The notes under the pieces were generated by a model that searched no databases, had not been told where the DNA came from, and worked only from the letters and a program-made list of their open reading frames with translations. This document shows positions 1 through 10,200 of a stretch of 64,000 nt of DNA, piece after piece. The stretch is from Ascarosepion bandense. Taxonomy: Eukaryota > Mollusca > Cephalopoda > Sepiida > Sepiidae. The first letter of the stretch is position 1; each line of letters opens with the position of its first letter. Position numbers and translations under genes: made by a program. The stretch is from positions 1,231,001-1,295,000 of the forward strand of contig JBBBDQ010000332.1 in NCBI GenBank assembly GCA_037127315.1, given 5' to 3'.

Positions 1-50
1 GTTCTTCCTATCAAGTTCAGTTCGGTTTTCCTATCTACTTAGGGGTCCTA

Positions 51-568
51 GGCATGACGGTAAAGTGCATCCAGCAACAAGGCCTCTGACTGGGAGATTG
101 TGAGGAGCATGGAACCACCTATTAATTTCTGTTGTTCCCAGGTCCACTCTCACCCGGAGTGGTAGCACCTGTTAGGGTTCCAGCAAATAGATAACCCCCA
201 AACTGGGGTCAAAACACTATGAAAGTATAAAAATTCACTTTTATAGAAATATATAGATAAAAATATACTTTTATAGAAAAATAAACGTTTTTGAAGTAAA
301 AATATTACCAACAATACATTTTGATTAAAAAAAATAATTACCATAACACATTTTTGAAAAAAACAATTCTTCATAGCAAAACATTTTTAAATACAAAACT
401 GGAAGGCATTTTCAGTTTTTTAAAATATAAAATAATAAAAGCAAAATATTTTTCATTAGAATCTGACTAAACCAACCTTCTCACAATAACCAAACATTAA
501 AAAAAATAACTTAAAACCCCACATTTTGGCATTAAATAGCCTACAGAGGTTGATATGCAGTTAAAAGT
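51..568 (+). mobile_element. SINE-like dispersed repeat E, copy 1
   Basis: A dispersed non-coding repeat that reappears on the minus strand at 6077-6545. Shared blocks are a GC-richer 5' part (CATGACGGTAAAGTGCATCC, then AGGCCTCTGA and GGTCCACTCT), an AT-rich middle, and a 3' tail with GAGGTTGATATGC followed by an A-rich end. The tail matches the 3' ends of the composite SINEs near 46.5 and 55.6 kb. I see no coding capacity. I infer a SINE-type element that uses the same LINE machinery as those SINEs. A clear pol III box A/box B pair was not identified, so the head type is unknown. Confidence 0.55.
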
Positions 569-712
569 CAAAACTCAGACTATCTACCTAGCCAGCGAGT
601 TAAGCTGAGAAGGTATACTGAAGATTTCTCGGCCACACCCACTTAACAAATTCTTGTCAAATAATGTTTAGGGAAGGTTTTCTTCGTAGGCCTGAAATCT
701 TTTCACCACCTC

Positions 713-714
713 AT

Positions 715-768
<54 letters not shown>

Positions 769-813
769 ACGTGTGTGTTTACACACACACATATAGATAT
801 ATATATATATATG

Positions 814-860
<47 letters not shown>
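713..860. repeat. Compound (TA)n-(GT)n-(CA)n-(TA)n microsatellite
   Basis: Alternating purine-pyrimidine dinucleotide tracts, TA then GT, then CA, then TA. Flanks up to about 1300 hold no recognisable gene or repeat. Confidence 0.95.
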
Positions 861-864
<4 letters not shown>

Positions 865-1319
865 TTATTACTTATGTACGACGCGCAGCTGTTCGAATCT
901 CTTCGAGATAGGAGTAACTTTTGAAAACTTAAGTAGTGATTACTTCGGTTTTTTACAGTTTTTGTAGTGTTGAACTCGTTCTAAATTTTACCTCTTACTT
1001 TTCTGGGCGTTTCATTTTGATCTGTTCCAAGAAGAAGGCCCCCCCACTGACACAAGCTACTTGTGCATGTCAATTACGGCATCTAGTCATAAGGAACGTC
1101 TGCGAAAAACTTTTTGGGTTTTTAGTGGTTTCGGTGTAAGAAGAATATTTTGTAAAAGATAACGCTTCCCCTCTTATTTCTCGTTTGCAACATAGATTGA
1201 TAGATACATAGGCAAATAATCTCAAAGAAACTGACAACAGATTGCTGAAAACTACTTGGTTCAAAGTTTGCCAATAAAGCGTTGTCAGATTTGCTCATAT
1301 TCTATTAAGGAAGTCGGGG

Positions 1320-1334
1320 CCACACACACACACG

Positions 1335-1409
<75 letters not shown>

Positions 1410-1412
1410 GCA
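1320..1412. repeat. (CA)n microsatellite with CGCACG interruptions
   Basis: About 90 bp of CA repeat interrupted symmetrically by CGCACG blocks. Confidence 0.95.
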
Positions 1413-1424
1413 TATATTTTCGCA

Positions 1425-1570
1425 ACAAAAATTAATCGGAAATTTTCGTAACAAAAATTTATCGAAATAATAAGGCCGGTAGAAATAAATATATATACTG
1501 TTTGATTGTAAACAGAATATCTACTTAAATACGAGTATCGATCAAAAATAATGTTTAATAAATAATTTCA
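1425..1570 (+). mobile_element. tRNA-Leu-like SINE F, body fragment
   Basis: Contains the body of the SINE that follows at about 1720-1935: a CGTAACAAAAATTTATCG block, GGCCGGTAGAAATAAATATA, an AAACAGAATATCT block and GAGTATCGATCAAAAATAA. The tRNA-like head is missing. The two copies lie in the same orientation about 380 bp apart. Confidence 0.6.
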
Positions 1571-1721
1571 AATTGTCAGTTGTTTATAACCATTTCATTA
1601 TTCTTCGCTAATTTCCGTAACATGTTTACATTTGTTGTCATTGCGATACATTTCAGTGCAGATATGTTTATTTGCGTGAATCGAAAATTGTGTGATATAG
1701 GCTTGATTTGACTTCGTTTTT

Positions 1722-1935
1722 TACTTTTGTGGTCGGGAGCTCTAAGACGCGCCAGATCAATTGGTGGCTTCCCCTCTGTGGATAGATGTCGCAGGTTCGA
1801 ATCCGGCCGAATGACACATATTTTCGTAACAAAAATTTATCGTAAATAATCAGGCCGGTAGAAATAAATATATATACTGTTTGATTATAAACAGAATATC
1901 TGCTTAATCGAGTATCGATCAAAAATAACGTTCAA
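1722..1935 (+). mobile_element. tRNA-Leu-like SINE F, with head
   Basis: The head reads like a tRNA with a long variable arm: CTAAGACGCGCCAGAT in the D/anticodon-stem region and a perfect box B core, GGTTCGAATCC, near 1793-1803. The layout resembles tRNA-Leu or tRNA-Ser genes, but the acceptor and anticodon stems are not preserved, so it is not a functional tRNA. The body is the same as at 1425-1570 and, inverted, at 38940-39095. It ends near a (TA)n tract at 1951. Confidence 0.6.
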
Positions 1936-1949
1936 ACAAAGAATTTAGT

Positions 1950-1950
<1 letters not shown>

Positions 1951-2000
<50 letters not shown>
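1951..2000. repeat. (TA)n microsatellite
   Basis: Uninterrupted TA repeat of about 50 bp. Confidence 0.95.
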
Positions 2001-2002
<2 letters not shown>

Positions 2003-2384
2003 GATCTCCAGTCCGTAAACGGTGAGGATATTCCAACAAGATCAATGTGTATGTGGCTATAAATAAGTATACGTTAATGTGTGGGGTTACACTTATATAC
2101 GTATCCATGAGTTTAGGAGTAGGCGTATAATGACTTTGTGGTCAACATCCAAGATAGATGACCCCTTTGCGACTGGTCTAAAGATCCCCAACTGAGCTGA
2201 CGCCAATGCCTCAGTCAGTAAATCTTTTTACTTGTTTTCCTCTTCATTTGAAAGAAATGCTTACTCCGGTAAAAAATTTTTGTGCCTAATGGAAAGAATA
2301 TGTGTGGTCTGATGAAATCAACTAATTTAGCTCATTGAAATTAATTATAATTTATAACCAATTTAAATGACGTGTTGAGTTTTC

Positions 2385-2422
<38 letters not shown>

Positions 2423-2451
2423 GAAATAGTAGGAGGATTTGAATAATTAAG

Positions 2452-2618
2452 TCATTCATCGAGCCTTTATTCGACCTAAACAGAATGCAGAAAGCACTTG
2501 ACGGCCGTTTCGTCCTATATTTGGGACTCCTCAGCAGTGGGGAGTCCCAAATATAGGACGAAACGGCTGTCCAGTGCTTTCTGCATTCTGTTGAGGTCGA
2601 ATAAAGGCTCGGTGAATT

Positions 2619-2620
<2 letters not shown>
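2452..2620. repeat. Long palindrome between two (TA)n tracts
   Basis: Arms of about 70-79 bp (left 2452-2530, right 2541-2620) are inverted copies with a 10-bp spacer. (TA)n tracts flank it at 2386-2418 and 2622-2653. The arms carry the sequence of a hammerhead ribozyme, intact on the minus strand and degraded on the plus strand. This arrangement fits inverted terminal segments of a Penelope-like element, a class known to carry hammerhead motifs. The assignment is inference, since no Penelope ORF adjoins it. Confidence 0.75.
2500..2534 (-). ncRNA. Candidate hammerhead ribozyme core
   Basis: Read on the minus strand, the invariant core CTGAGGA (CUGANGA) is followed by stem II GTCC / GGAC with loop CAAATATA, then GAAA, then CGGCCGTC. 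The last segment gives a very short stem III and a GUC cleavage triplet. Downstream AGTG can pair with CACT upstream for helix I after one mismatch. The minimal stem III resembles the hammerheads described in Penelope-like and other retroelements, some of which work best as dimers. The opposite arm has GTGGGGA in place of the core and should be inactive. Confidence 0.65.
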
Positions 2621-2653
<33 letters not shown>

Positions 2654-2655
<2 letters not shown>

Positions 2656-2800
2656 TAAACATATACTGTTCAATATAACAGACAATGAATGTTTATTATA
2701 TTTAATCATGAGCCGTTCTAAACGTCGTATTTTGGCTTTAATTTCAGGTCAAAATAAAGACAGAAATTCTCCAATTAGCGTTTACAATTTATTGGTTTCA
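2654..2800 (+). repeat. Terminal repeat family T, copy
   Basis: A dispersed segment whose blocks (CTAAACATATACTGTT, TTTAATCATGAGCC, CGTATTTTGGCTTTAATTTC, AATAAAGACA) recur at 3405-3450, 39680-39895, 53390-53535 and 62427-62735, usually beside a (TA)n tract. It carries no convincing ORF. It probably belongs to the ends of a Penelope-like or related element; that link is inferred from association. Confidence 0.5.
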
Positions 2801-3060
2801 CATTAAAAGAGTGGGACCTAGAAGCTAATCTTATTGCTCGAGCATATTCAGGTATGGGGGTATCAGTGAGCTAGGTTCATTTGAGTAGAAACCATGAAAG
2901 TATTTGTAGCAGAGACACAGGGAAGCATAGTGCGCCGGTGAGAAAGTGACTGTCAGGGAATTTCATATAATTTTGGGTTGACTGCAGGAATTGCTGGAAG
3001 TTCGTCAGTGTTAACAGTCAGACACTTCCACAGCTCCACTCAGAATTTTATAACTGGATT
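2780..3060 (-). pseudogene. LINE-A C-terminal fragment with extra insert
   Basis: On the minus strand this encodes part of the conserved C-terminal region of the commonest LINE here (TRATRLATRSH-type segment and FYKYFHGF-type segment) in broken form. From about 2945 it carries an 85-bp stretch that is not LINE-like but is shared with the copy at 5235-5320, so the two belong to one sub-lineage. It is 5' truncated and lacks the reverse transcriptase domain. Confidence 0.6.
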
Positions 3061-3069
3061 ACTTTCGCA

Positions 3070-3071
<2 letters not shown>

Positions 3072-3109
<38 letters not shown>
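3072..3109. repeat. (TA)n microsatellite
   Basis: TA repeat directly 5' of a short segment (CTCCTGAAGATGCAAG, then ACAGTGCTCGATG) that belongs to the repeat family seen near 48.2 and 51.9 kb. Confidence 0.9.
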
Positions 3110-3111
<2 letters not shown>

Positions 3112-3315
3112 TCCTGAAGATGCAAGTATACGTAAACATAAATAAGTATTTTTCTAGGTTAAATAAAACAGTGCTCGATGTAATATAACATAGCTATGAA
3201 GTATATATTAATAGTTATATATAGAAAACGTTTATGGCAGAACTCGAAGTTTCATGCACCGTTTGTAGATTTTAATTTTAATTTTAATTTTTTGTTTTCC
3301 ATATTTTTGGTTCAG

Positions 3316-3317
<2 letters not shown>

Positions 3318-3391
<74 letters not shown>
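3318..3391. repeat. (CA)n-(TA)n compound microsatellite
   Basis: About 44 bp of CA followed by about 30 bp of TA, then a partial family-T segment (ATCGAGGCAGCAGATAAG and on to about 3450). The next 330 bp show nothing recognisable. Confidence 0.95.
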
Positions 3392-3394
<3 letters not shown>

Positions 3395-3779
3395 GGGTAT
3401 CGAGGCAGCAGATAAGTTTCAAAACATATACTGTTAAATATAACAGACCATGATTTTTTGGATTTTGTTAAGAATCCCTAGATATCCAACAGGAACACCG
3501 GACCATAGTTGGCACCAATGTTCAAAACATAAGAGAATGTAATATTAGTGTATCGTACCAAAATAAATGTATGTAGCAAATATAAAGTTGACCATTGCTT
3601 GGGAGATCTAGGGACCCATACTTGTGTATAGAATTTTTGCAAAAACGAGAATTATCTCTTTAATTTGGTGTATATTATAGCTTTAACGGACATTTGTGTA
3701 TCAACTTTTTAAAAAATCCGTTGTTCACTTCAGTTACTTTGAGAGAAAACATAACTTAAAGAATTTCTTTTAGCAAGTT

Positions 3780-4115
3780 GGTAGTAATCAGTTTGCGGTA
3801 AAAAGAAGAGGGAAAGTTGAGATAATAGAATTGGTGTAGAGGAAGAGATCGTTATCATTAGAAGATGGAGAAAACGGAGAAAAGAGAAGGGAGGAAGTGG
3901 AAAGATAAAGGAAGAGGAGCAAGAAGAATAACTGACGAAAGAGTAGGAGGAAAAGAAGGCGTCGAAAGAGCGGATGGGCATGGGAAAACTGAAGTTTGTA
4001 AAATTATTGAAGAATGAGGAAGAGATGGCGAACAAAAAAGTGACTGAGAAATTAGAAAAAAGAAAGAATAGATAAGAACAGCCAATGAAGAAAGGAAAGT
4101 GTTGGGGCGCTCTCC
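3780..4115. repeat. Purine-rich tract
   Basis: Mostly A and G on the plus strand, with GAAGA/GGAAG motifs. Open frames across it are composition artefacts. Confidence 0.7.
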
Positions 4116-4335
4116 ACCTTTCCACGGAAATGGAATATTCGAATCACTATATAAAATAGTAGTAATTATACCTCGGGGAGGAAGTCCAGTGAGCGAGTCA
4201 GTCGGGTATTTCCGGTATTGCACCGGAAGTGTTCTACTAGTCAATCTATCACGTCTCTCCGACGATTCTGTATACTAATTACCTTGTTCTGTATTCTACT
4301 AATCCTCACTTCTTGTAAGATAGACTTTAATTGGA

Positions 4336-4672
4336 GTAGATAGACTAAACAATCGCCCGGTTCACACTCCACCCACGTTTATTGAACAGGTGAAGAGACT
4401 CATCCCTTGTTCCCTGTTTAGGATGTGGTTTCCGGCTTTCTCTTTTCCAATCTTTTCACGTTTCTTTTTTTTTTCAATTGGATTAGATAGACTAAACTAT
4501 CGCCCGGTTCACACTCCACCCACGTCTATTGAACAGGTGTAGAGACTCATCCCTTGTTCCCTGTTTAGGATGTGGTTTCCGGCTTTCTGTTTTCCAATCT
4601 TTTCATTCTTACGTAGCCCCCTGCACATCAGTGGCGTTACCGCCTTGCTCGGGGTGATATGATTAAAAAAAA
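4336..4672 (+). mobile_element. SINE-B dimer with LINE-A-type 3' tail
   Basis: Two head-to-tail monomers of about 165 bp, each starting near GGAGTAGATAG, passing through CGCCCGGTTCACACTCCACC and TTTAGGATGTGGTTTCCGGC, and joined by an oligo-T linker ending CAATTGGA. The second monomer continues into ACGTAGCCCCCTGCACATCA, CAGTGGCGTTACCGCC and TTGCTCGGGGTGATATGATT plus A-tail. That tail matches the 3' end of LINE-A copies, implying mobilisation by the LINE-A reverse transcriptase. GGTTCACACTCC is a weak box B candidate. Confidence 0.75.
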
Positions 4673-4784
4673 TACTTCTCTTTCCTGTCAATACACCTAC
4701 TTTTATACTATTACGTTGTTTTGTATTATTTCACATAATTTTGTTACTCAACTTAACAGAAAGGAACTGCTTATTTTTTTTTAA

Positions 4785-5625
4785 TAATCATATTTTTAAC
4801 TGCCACTGGTGTGCAGAGGGTTACATAGGAGGAAATTTATGAGAAAGAGTGGCTGAGAAGAAGGATGAGAATACTGATGAGAGTGAAGTAGATGGAGAAA
4901 GAAGCATGCGAGAGAGGATGCAGGTTAGTGAGATAGGAGATAACTATTGACTTTATATTTAAATTCCTGGAGATTGTAGCTGTCGAGGAAGCAAGTAAAC
5001 GGAAGGGAATTCCACAGGCGGGAAGTGCGAGACATGAAGATGGTAGAGTAGAAGCTGCGTTTACATTTTATTGGTTTCACAGTAAAAGGGTGGGACCTAG
5101 TTGTTAATCTTGTGGCTCGACTAAATTTATATATAGGGGGCACCAGTGAGCTAAGTTCATTTGAGTAGAAACCATGAAAGTATTTGTAGCAGAGACACAG
5201 GGAAGCATAGTGCGCCGGTGTGAAAGTGACTGTCAGGGAATTTCATATAATTTTGCGTTGACTGCAGGAATTGCTGGAAGTTCGTCAGTGTTAACAGCCA
5301 GCCACTTCTGTAGCTCCACTCAGAGGCCGTGAAAGTATTTGTAGAAGAGACACAGGGAAGCCACATTGCGCCGGTGAGAAAGTGACTGTATCTGAGTTGC
5401 CAAGTCGGGATCGATTACATTGCAGATTCTCTGTTGGATTTTGTTAAGGACCCCTAGGTGGATAACAGGATCCGCTGACCAGATATGGCAGCATTACTCA
5501 ATGCACGGGCGGATGTTAGATTTGTATATGTGCGGAATTGTTTCAGACGGGAAAAACTTCCTAACCGACCTTCTTAGCAGCGGATTCAGCCATGAATTCT
5601 ATATAGTCATTCCACTTGAGGTCTA
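4785..5625 (-). pseudogene. LINE-A 3' fragment: C-terminal domain and 3' UTR
   Basis: Minus-strand remnant of a non-LTR retrotransposon (Jockey/CR1-like, clade not determined). It covers the segment after the reverse transcriptase (DLKWNDYIE), a broken SGSC/IQRRICN region, the FTVKPIKCKRSFYST and SRLWNSLPFTCFLDSYNL segments, and then a 3' UTR to about 4785. It is 5' truncated, as expected for target-primed reverse transcription. An internal partial duplication plus the 85-bp insert at 5235-5320 disrupts the frame. It is non-functional. Confidence 0.75.
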
Positions 5626-5629
5626 AAGA

Positions 5630-6068
5630 GGAGATAAAGAATGTATAAAAAAGAAAGAAGATAAAGAGAGGAGAGTTAAAGAAGAAGAAGGCGGCAAAGG
5701 AAGAACAGATGGGGGAAGCAAAGAACAGAATGGGAGTAAGAACCAAAGGAAAGAAAGTAGGGATTAGCTGAATTCCTGAAGAAGGAGACGGTGAAGAAAT
5801 GATAAGTTGAGAAGCAATAAATAAAGAAGAAGAGGAAGGGGGAAAAGGAGGAAGGTAAAAATGAGGAGGGGTTGGCATAAAAATCAGATTGTGGAAGAGA
5901 AATATAAAAAGAAGAAGACGCGGTGAGAGAATTATTGAAAAAAAGAAGGAGGAGGAGGAGTGATGAAAGAAATGATATAAACACCCAGGACGAAAGACAA
6001 AAAGAAGACGGAGAAGAAAAGCACTACAAAGAACGAATCAAAGAAGGAAGAATGGTAGAGAAAAGGAG
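5630..6068. repeat. Purine-rich tract
   Basis: A/G-rich plus strand of about 430 bp between the LINE-A fragment and repeat E copy 2. It holds no gene. Confidence 0.7.
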
Positions 6069-6076
6069 AAAGTTTG

Positions 6077-6545
6077 ATTTTTTTTTTTAATGGCATATCA
6101 ACTTCTGTGAGTTTAATGCCAGAAAGGTGGGGTTTTAAAATATTTATTTTTAATGTTCGGTTACAGTGAGAAGGTTGATTTAGTCAGAGTTTAATAAAAA
6201 TTTTGTTTTTATTCCTTTTTATTTTAGAAAACTGAAAATGTCTTCTAGTTTTGTATTTAAAAATGATTTGCTGAGAATAATTGTTTTTCTTCAAAAATGT
6301 ATATTTTTCTAATAAAATTTTTTTTATGTATATATTCCTATAAAAGTGTATTTCAATACGTTCATAGTGTTTTGAACCCAGTTTGAGGGTTAGGTATTTT
6401 CCCATAGCTGGGAACCTAATAGGTGCTACCACTCCGGATTAGGGTGGACCTGGGAACAATAGCAATTAAGAGGTGGTTTCATGCTCTTCACAACCTCCCA
6501 ATCAGAGGCCTTGCTGCCGGATGCAGTTCACCGTCATGCTCAGGA
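6077..6545 (-). mobile_element. SINE-like dispersed repeat E, copy 2
   Basis: Inverted relative to the copy at 51-568. Read on the minus strand it starts with AGCATGACGGTGAACTGCATC, runs through GGTCCACCCTAATCCGGAGT and GTTCCCAGCTATGGG, then an AT-rich middle, and ends with GTTGATATGCCATTAAAAAA. The A-tail confirms the orientation. It sits between purine-rich tracts on both sides. Confidence 0.6.
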
Positions 6546-7190
6546 CTAGAAAAGAGGAAAGAGAAAAATGATTTAAAGAAACAAAAAAAAAATGAAAGCT
6601 GAAGGGAAAGAGGACAAGAAAGAAAAAAAAAAGAAAACGAGAAATAAAGGAAGGAAAAACGATTGAGTTGAGAAAGTTGAGGACAAAGAACAGGAAAAAA
6701 AAGCGAAATAGGAGAATGAGAGAGCGGAAAAAAAGAGAAAAAAGAGCCAAATGTGGAAGAAAAGAAGAAAAATATAAGAAGATGAAAACGAAGAAAGAAA
6801 GGAAGAAAAAAAGAGAAGAAAAAGGAAACGAGAAAAAGACGAGAAAGACGAGAAAGAAAAAAGAAAAGAAAAAACATTATTTTCCTTTAGGAGAGAAAGA
6901 AAGGCAGAAGAATTAAAAGCAGAAATAGAAGAAAAGAAGGAGAAAAAGAAGTAAAAAAAGACTAAAAAGAAACTGGGGACTAAAGAGAAAGCAGAAGAAA
7001 TACAACAACAAGAAGAAGAAGAATCGTTAAGAAAAAACACAAGAAATTAAGAAAAAAAAAAGAAATAAAAGAGAAAGCAGACAAAGAAATAGACAAAAAG
7101 CAAAACAAAAGTAAAATAAAATAAGAAAAAAGAAGGTAACTGAGGAGAAAAAAATAGTGGTGGTGGTGGTGGTAGAGAAGAAGTTTGGGG
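6546..7190. repeat. Long polypurine tract
   Basis: About 640 bp that is almost wholly A and G on the plus strand (AAGAAAGG-type motifs), ending at a (GGT)n run near 7157-7175. The stop-free frames on both strands are a composition effect. Confidence 0.85.
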
Positions 7191-7199
7191 TAAAGTAGG

Positions 7200-7690
7200 A
7201 GGTGAAAGGTAAACAAATTAAACTCTTGAAATTGACAGGCGGGAGTGAAAGTCAAACATAATATTAGGTTTAGAAAAAGATCCGTTTGTTATGCCTGCTG
7301 GGGAAAATGGTCTTGCGTCATTGGAAACTGACAAGAAGATGACTAAAAGACAATATTTGATCTTACCGACAATGGAATTCTAGAGGAAATGGGAAAAAAT
7401 GTCTGACAGTGCAAAGGAATCGAACAGACAAGACCCGCTAGTAACAGATAAAATAAGAAACGGCCTTTACCAAACAATTTACTTTCCAGTAAGGTTTGAA
7501 GAGAGAAAAGATTAAAAAATGCTTCGTCAGGAGGTTTCAGAGTATAAACTGAAGTCAGGGTCCATGAACGGTCATACCGACCGTCTCAGTAAAAATTAGC
7601 GAAACAGAAGTGATTTGGTACGATGATGTATAATCTTCACATGCTGGGCTACCATTTAATACGATCTTGTAGCAAACTGAATTAAATTTG
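7200..7690. other. No recognised feature
   Basis: About 490 bp of unique-looking sequence. I found no ORF, tRNA-like head or repeat shared with the rest of the window. Confidence 0.5.
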
Positions 7691-7691
7691 G

Positions 7692-7693
<2 letters not shown>

Positions 7694-7739
<46 letters not shown>

Positions 7740-7777
7740 CATCTCTCTCAACCTGTTTCTTTCTACACAACTACATC

Positions 7778-7830
<53 letters not shown>

Positions 7831-7895
7831 GCTGACTGTTTATCTATCTAGCTAGCTAGCTGACTGTTTATCTATCTATCAAGCTAGCTGACTGT

Positions 7896-7958
<63 letters not shown>

Positions 7959-7992
7959 ACCTCTTTATTTCTATCCAATTCTAATCTTTATT

Positions 7993-8043
<51 letters not shown>

Positions 8044-8066
8044 CAACCTGCTTGTTTCTACACAAT

Positions 8067-8134
<68 letters not shown>

Positions 8135-8205
8135 GCTGACTGTTTATCTATCTAGCTATCTAGCTGACCGTTTATCTATCTAGCTAGCTAGCTGACTGTT
8201 TATCT

Positions 8206-8251
<46 letters not shown>

Positions 8252-8261
8252 CAACATGTCA

Positions 8262-8312
<51 letters not shown>

Positions 8313-8348
8313 GCTGACTGTTTATCTATCTAGCTAGCTAGCTGAATG

Positions 8349-8399
<51 letters not shown>

Positions 8400-8422
8400 G
8401 AACCTGTTTGTTTCTACACAAT

Positions 8423-8486
<64 letters not shown>
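7694..8486. repeat. (TATC)n array with higher-order interruptions
   Basis: About 790 bp of TATC tetranucleotide repeat. Two interrupting blocks recur: AGCTAGCTAGCTGACTGTTT (several copies) and one with TTGTTTCTACACAATTCTA (four related copies), so the array grew partly by duplication of longer units. Confidence 0.95.
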
Positions 8487-8629
8487 GCGAGCAAGCTATT
8501 AAAAGTTGAATAGTAAAGTTTTGTAATTTGCTTGAAGCATTGTGTATATTAGGTATATGGTTAGGTCTTGAAGGCTGTCACAATGCGCTTAGTAAAATAA
8601 AAGAATGTAAACAAACTTTGCCGATGGTT

Positions 8630-9180
8630 TATTGCACGAAATGCCGATCCGCTGTTTGTTTCTTCAGTCTTGTTTACGGATGAGGCAGTGTTTAGAAGAG
8701 AAGCAATACGAAATTTATAAAACCAACATTTCTCCATGGTACAAAACAGGTTAGACTGGAATTGTCGGTAACTGTCAGGTAGGTCCATATGGATCCCCCG
8801 GACGTCTTGCAAGAGCAGTCTACAGTGACTCTATTTCAAGCACACTTCCCGATATACTAGAGAATGTACCGATGATGATATGAAGGCGCATGTGATTCAT
8901 GCATCTTACATTGTTCACGATGCACTGGCTGACATCTACCGTGAGGTAGAGGAGGACCGGCTCCCTGAGCTATGCGTTACCTCGACCTCAATTCTTTGGA
9001 TGTTTATCTGTGGGGCCATCTGAAACAATTGGTTCATGAAACAGTCATTAACAATGTAACGACGCACCTTTAACATGTCATGGGGGTGCTGAGAATCCAT
9101 CCAACTCTGTGTGAAAGTATTTGAAAGGGTGTGCCAGTCAATGATCCGACGGGGACATGCGTGTGTAGAAGGAAGCGGAT
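8630..9180 (+). pseudogene. Mariner/IS630-superfamily transposase remnant
   Basis: Several frames read as one transposase once frameshifts are allowed. The first holds DPLFVSSVLFTDEAVF, containing the FTDEA motif around the first catalytic Asp. A second frame holds VGPYGSPGRLARAVYSDSIS. Then come a damaged MHD segment and LDLNSLDVYLWGHLKQLVHE, containing the region of the last catalytic Asp and the WGHLK motif. The last piece is QSMIRRGHACVEGSG. It contains multiple frameshifts and stops, and the N-terminal DNA-binding half and both TIRs are not seen. The family would cut and paste at TA. Confidence 0.75.
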
Positions 9181-9184
9181 GACA

Positions 9185-10128
9185 TTTTTAATTTTTTAAT
9201 TTTTTTTTTTATATGTTGCTGTGTTGAGGAATAACGATGGCCTTTTGGAAATATATTTACATGAACATTTTATCTTGTTTTGGTGTCAAGAATCCACCCC
9301 AAATTTTCTAAAATTATTTTTGATGCACTCTGTATATATCCAATTAAATATCAATAATTTAGTATTGATAAAAAATCTAGGAACTATCAATGGCTATGCT
9401 TTAGACAAAATAAAAGAAATGTGTTGACTTTCTTTGAATAAATTTACATTTAATTATTTCAAAAGCAGAATTCTTTCTTGCATGCGACAATGGATTTAAT
9501 TGTATAGAGGAAAATGCTAGATTACAAAAAACAGTAAATTCACTTGCGAAATTTCTTAAATTTTCTGTCTTTTTTCTTTCTTTTTCTTTTTTACGATACG
9601 GGTTATTTAGTGCAAAGTATTGCAACACACCCACCAAAGATGATAAAATCATTCCAAATATTGATGTCACTTGATAAAAATGTCGCTATCTATTTATTTA
9701 TTTATGAATGGATTAAATCTATGAAAAGCTTTTAATTTTTAAGACAAATTTGTGAAAATAGTTTTTAATCTAATCAGTGTTTAATATAATTCAATTTTGT
9801 GAAATGCTAAAAGTATTATTTTGAAGGTGAAATTATGGGGTTGGGTGTATAAGATTAGATGAAAATATCACAGGCCGCTGAAAAATTTCTCTACCCGACC
9901 CACACCCCAATATCTTACGAAATAAGAAAATATCAAATTCTTTTGGAAAATCCTTTCTTTGTCCAGCTGACAATGACCAAACTTGATTGGATATGGGAAC
10001 GTTAACAGCATCTTCTAAAATTTGACTGAGCAAAATGAATCCAGAATATGTTTGTTAGATTTTAATTGTCCCTGTAATAATACTAAATGTAACCCTAAGA
10101 ATAACCGTTTCAATGCAGAAAATATTCA
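9185..10128. other. No recognised feature
   Basis: AT-rich sequence with short ORFs only. No splice-flanked coding signal or shared repeat was recognised. Confidence 0.45.
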
Positions 10129-10200
10129 TTGACCAAACTTTTAATAATTTATAAGATTTATCTATTAAAACATTTTTATATATATTCTCAATTTTACATA

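Noticed and set aside
1722..1810. Functional tRNA-Leu gene
   Set aside because: Box B is perfect, but acceptor and anticodon stems do not pair, and the same body follows elsewhere; a SINE head.
6488..7255. Hydrophobic frames on the minus strand and basic frames on the plus strand
   Set aside because: The polypurine tract gives Lys/Arg/Glu-rich frames on one strand and Phe/Leu/Ser-rich frames on the other; composition artefact.
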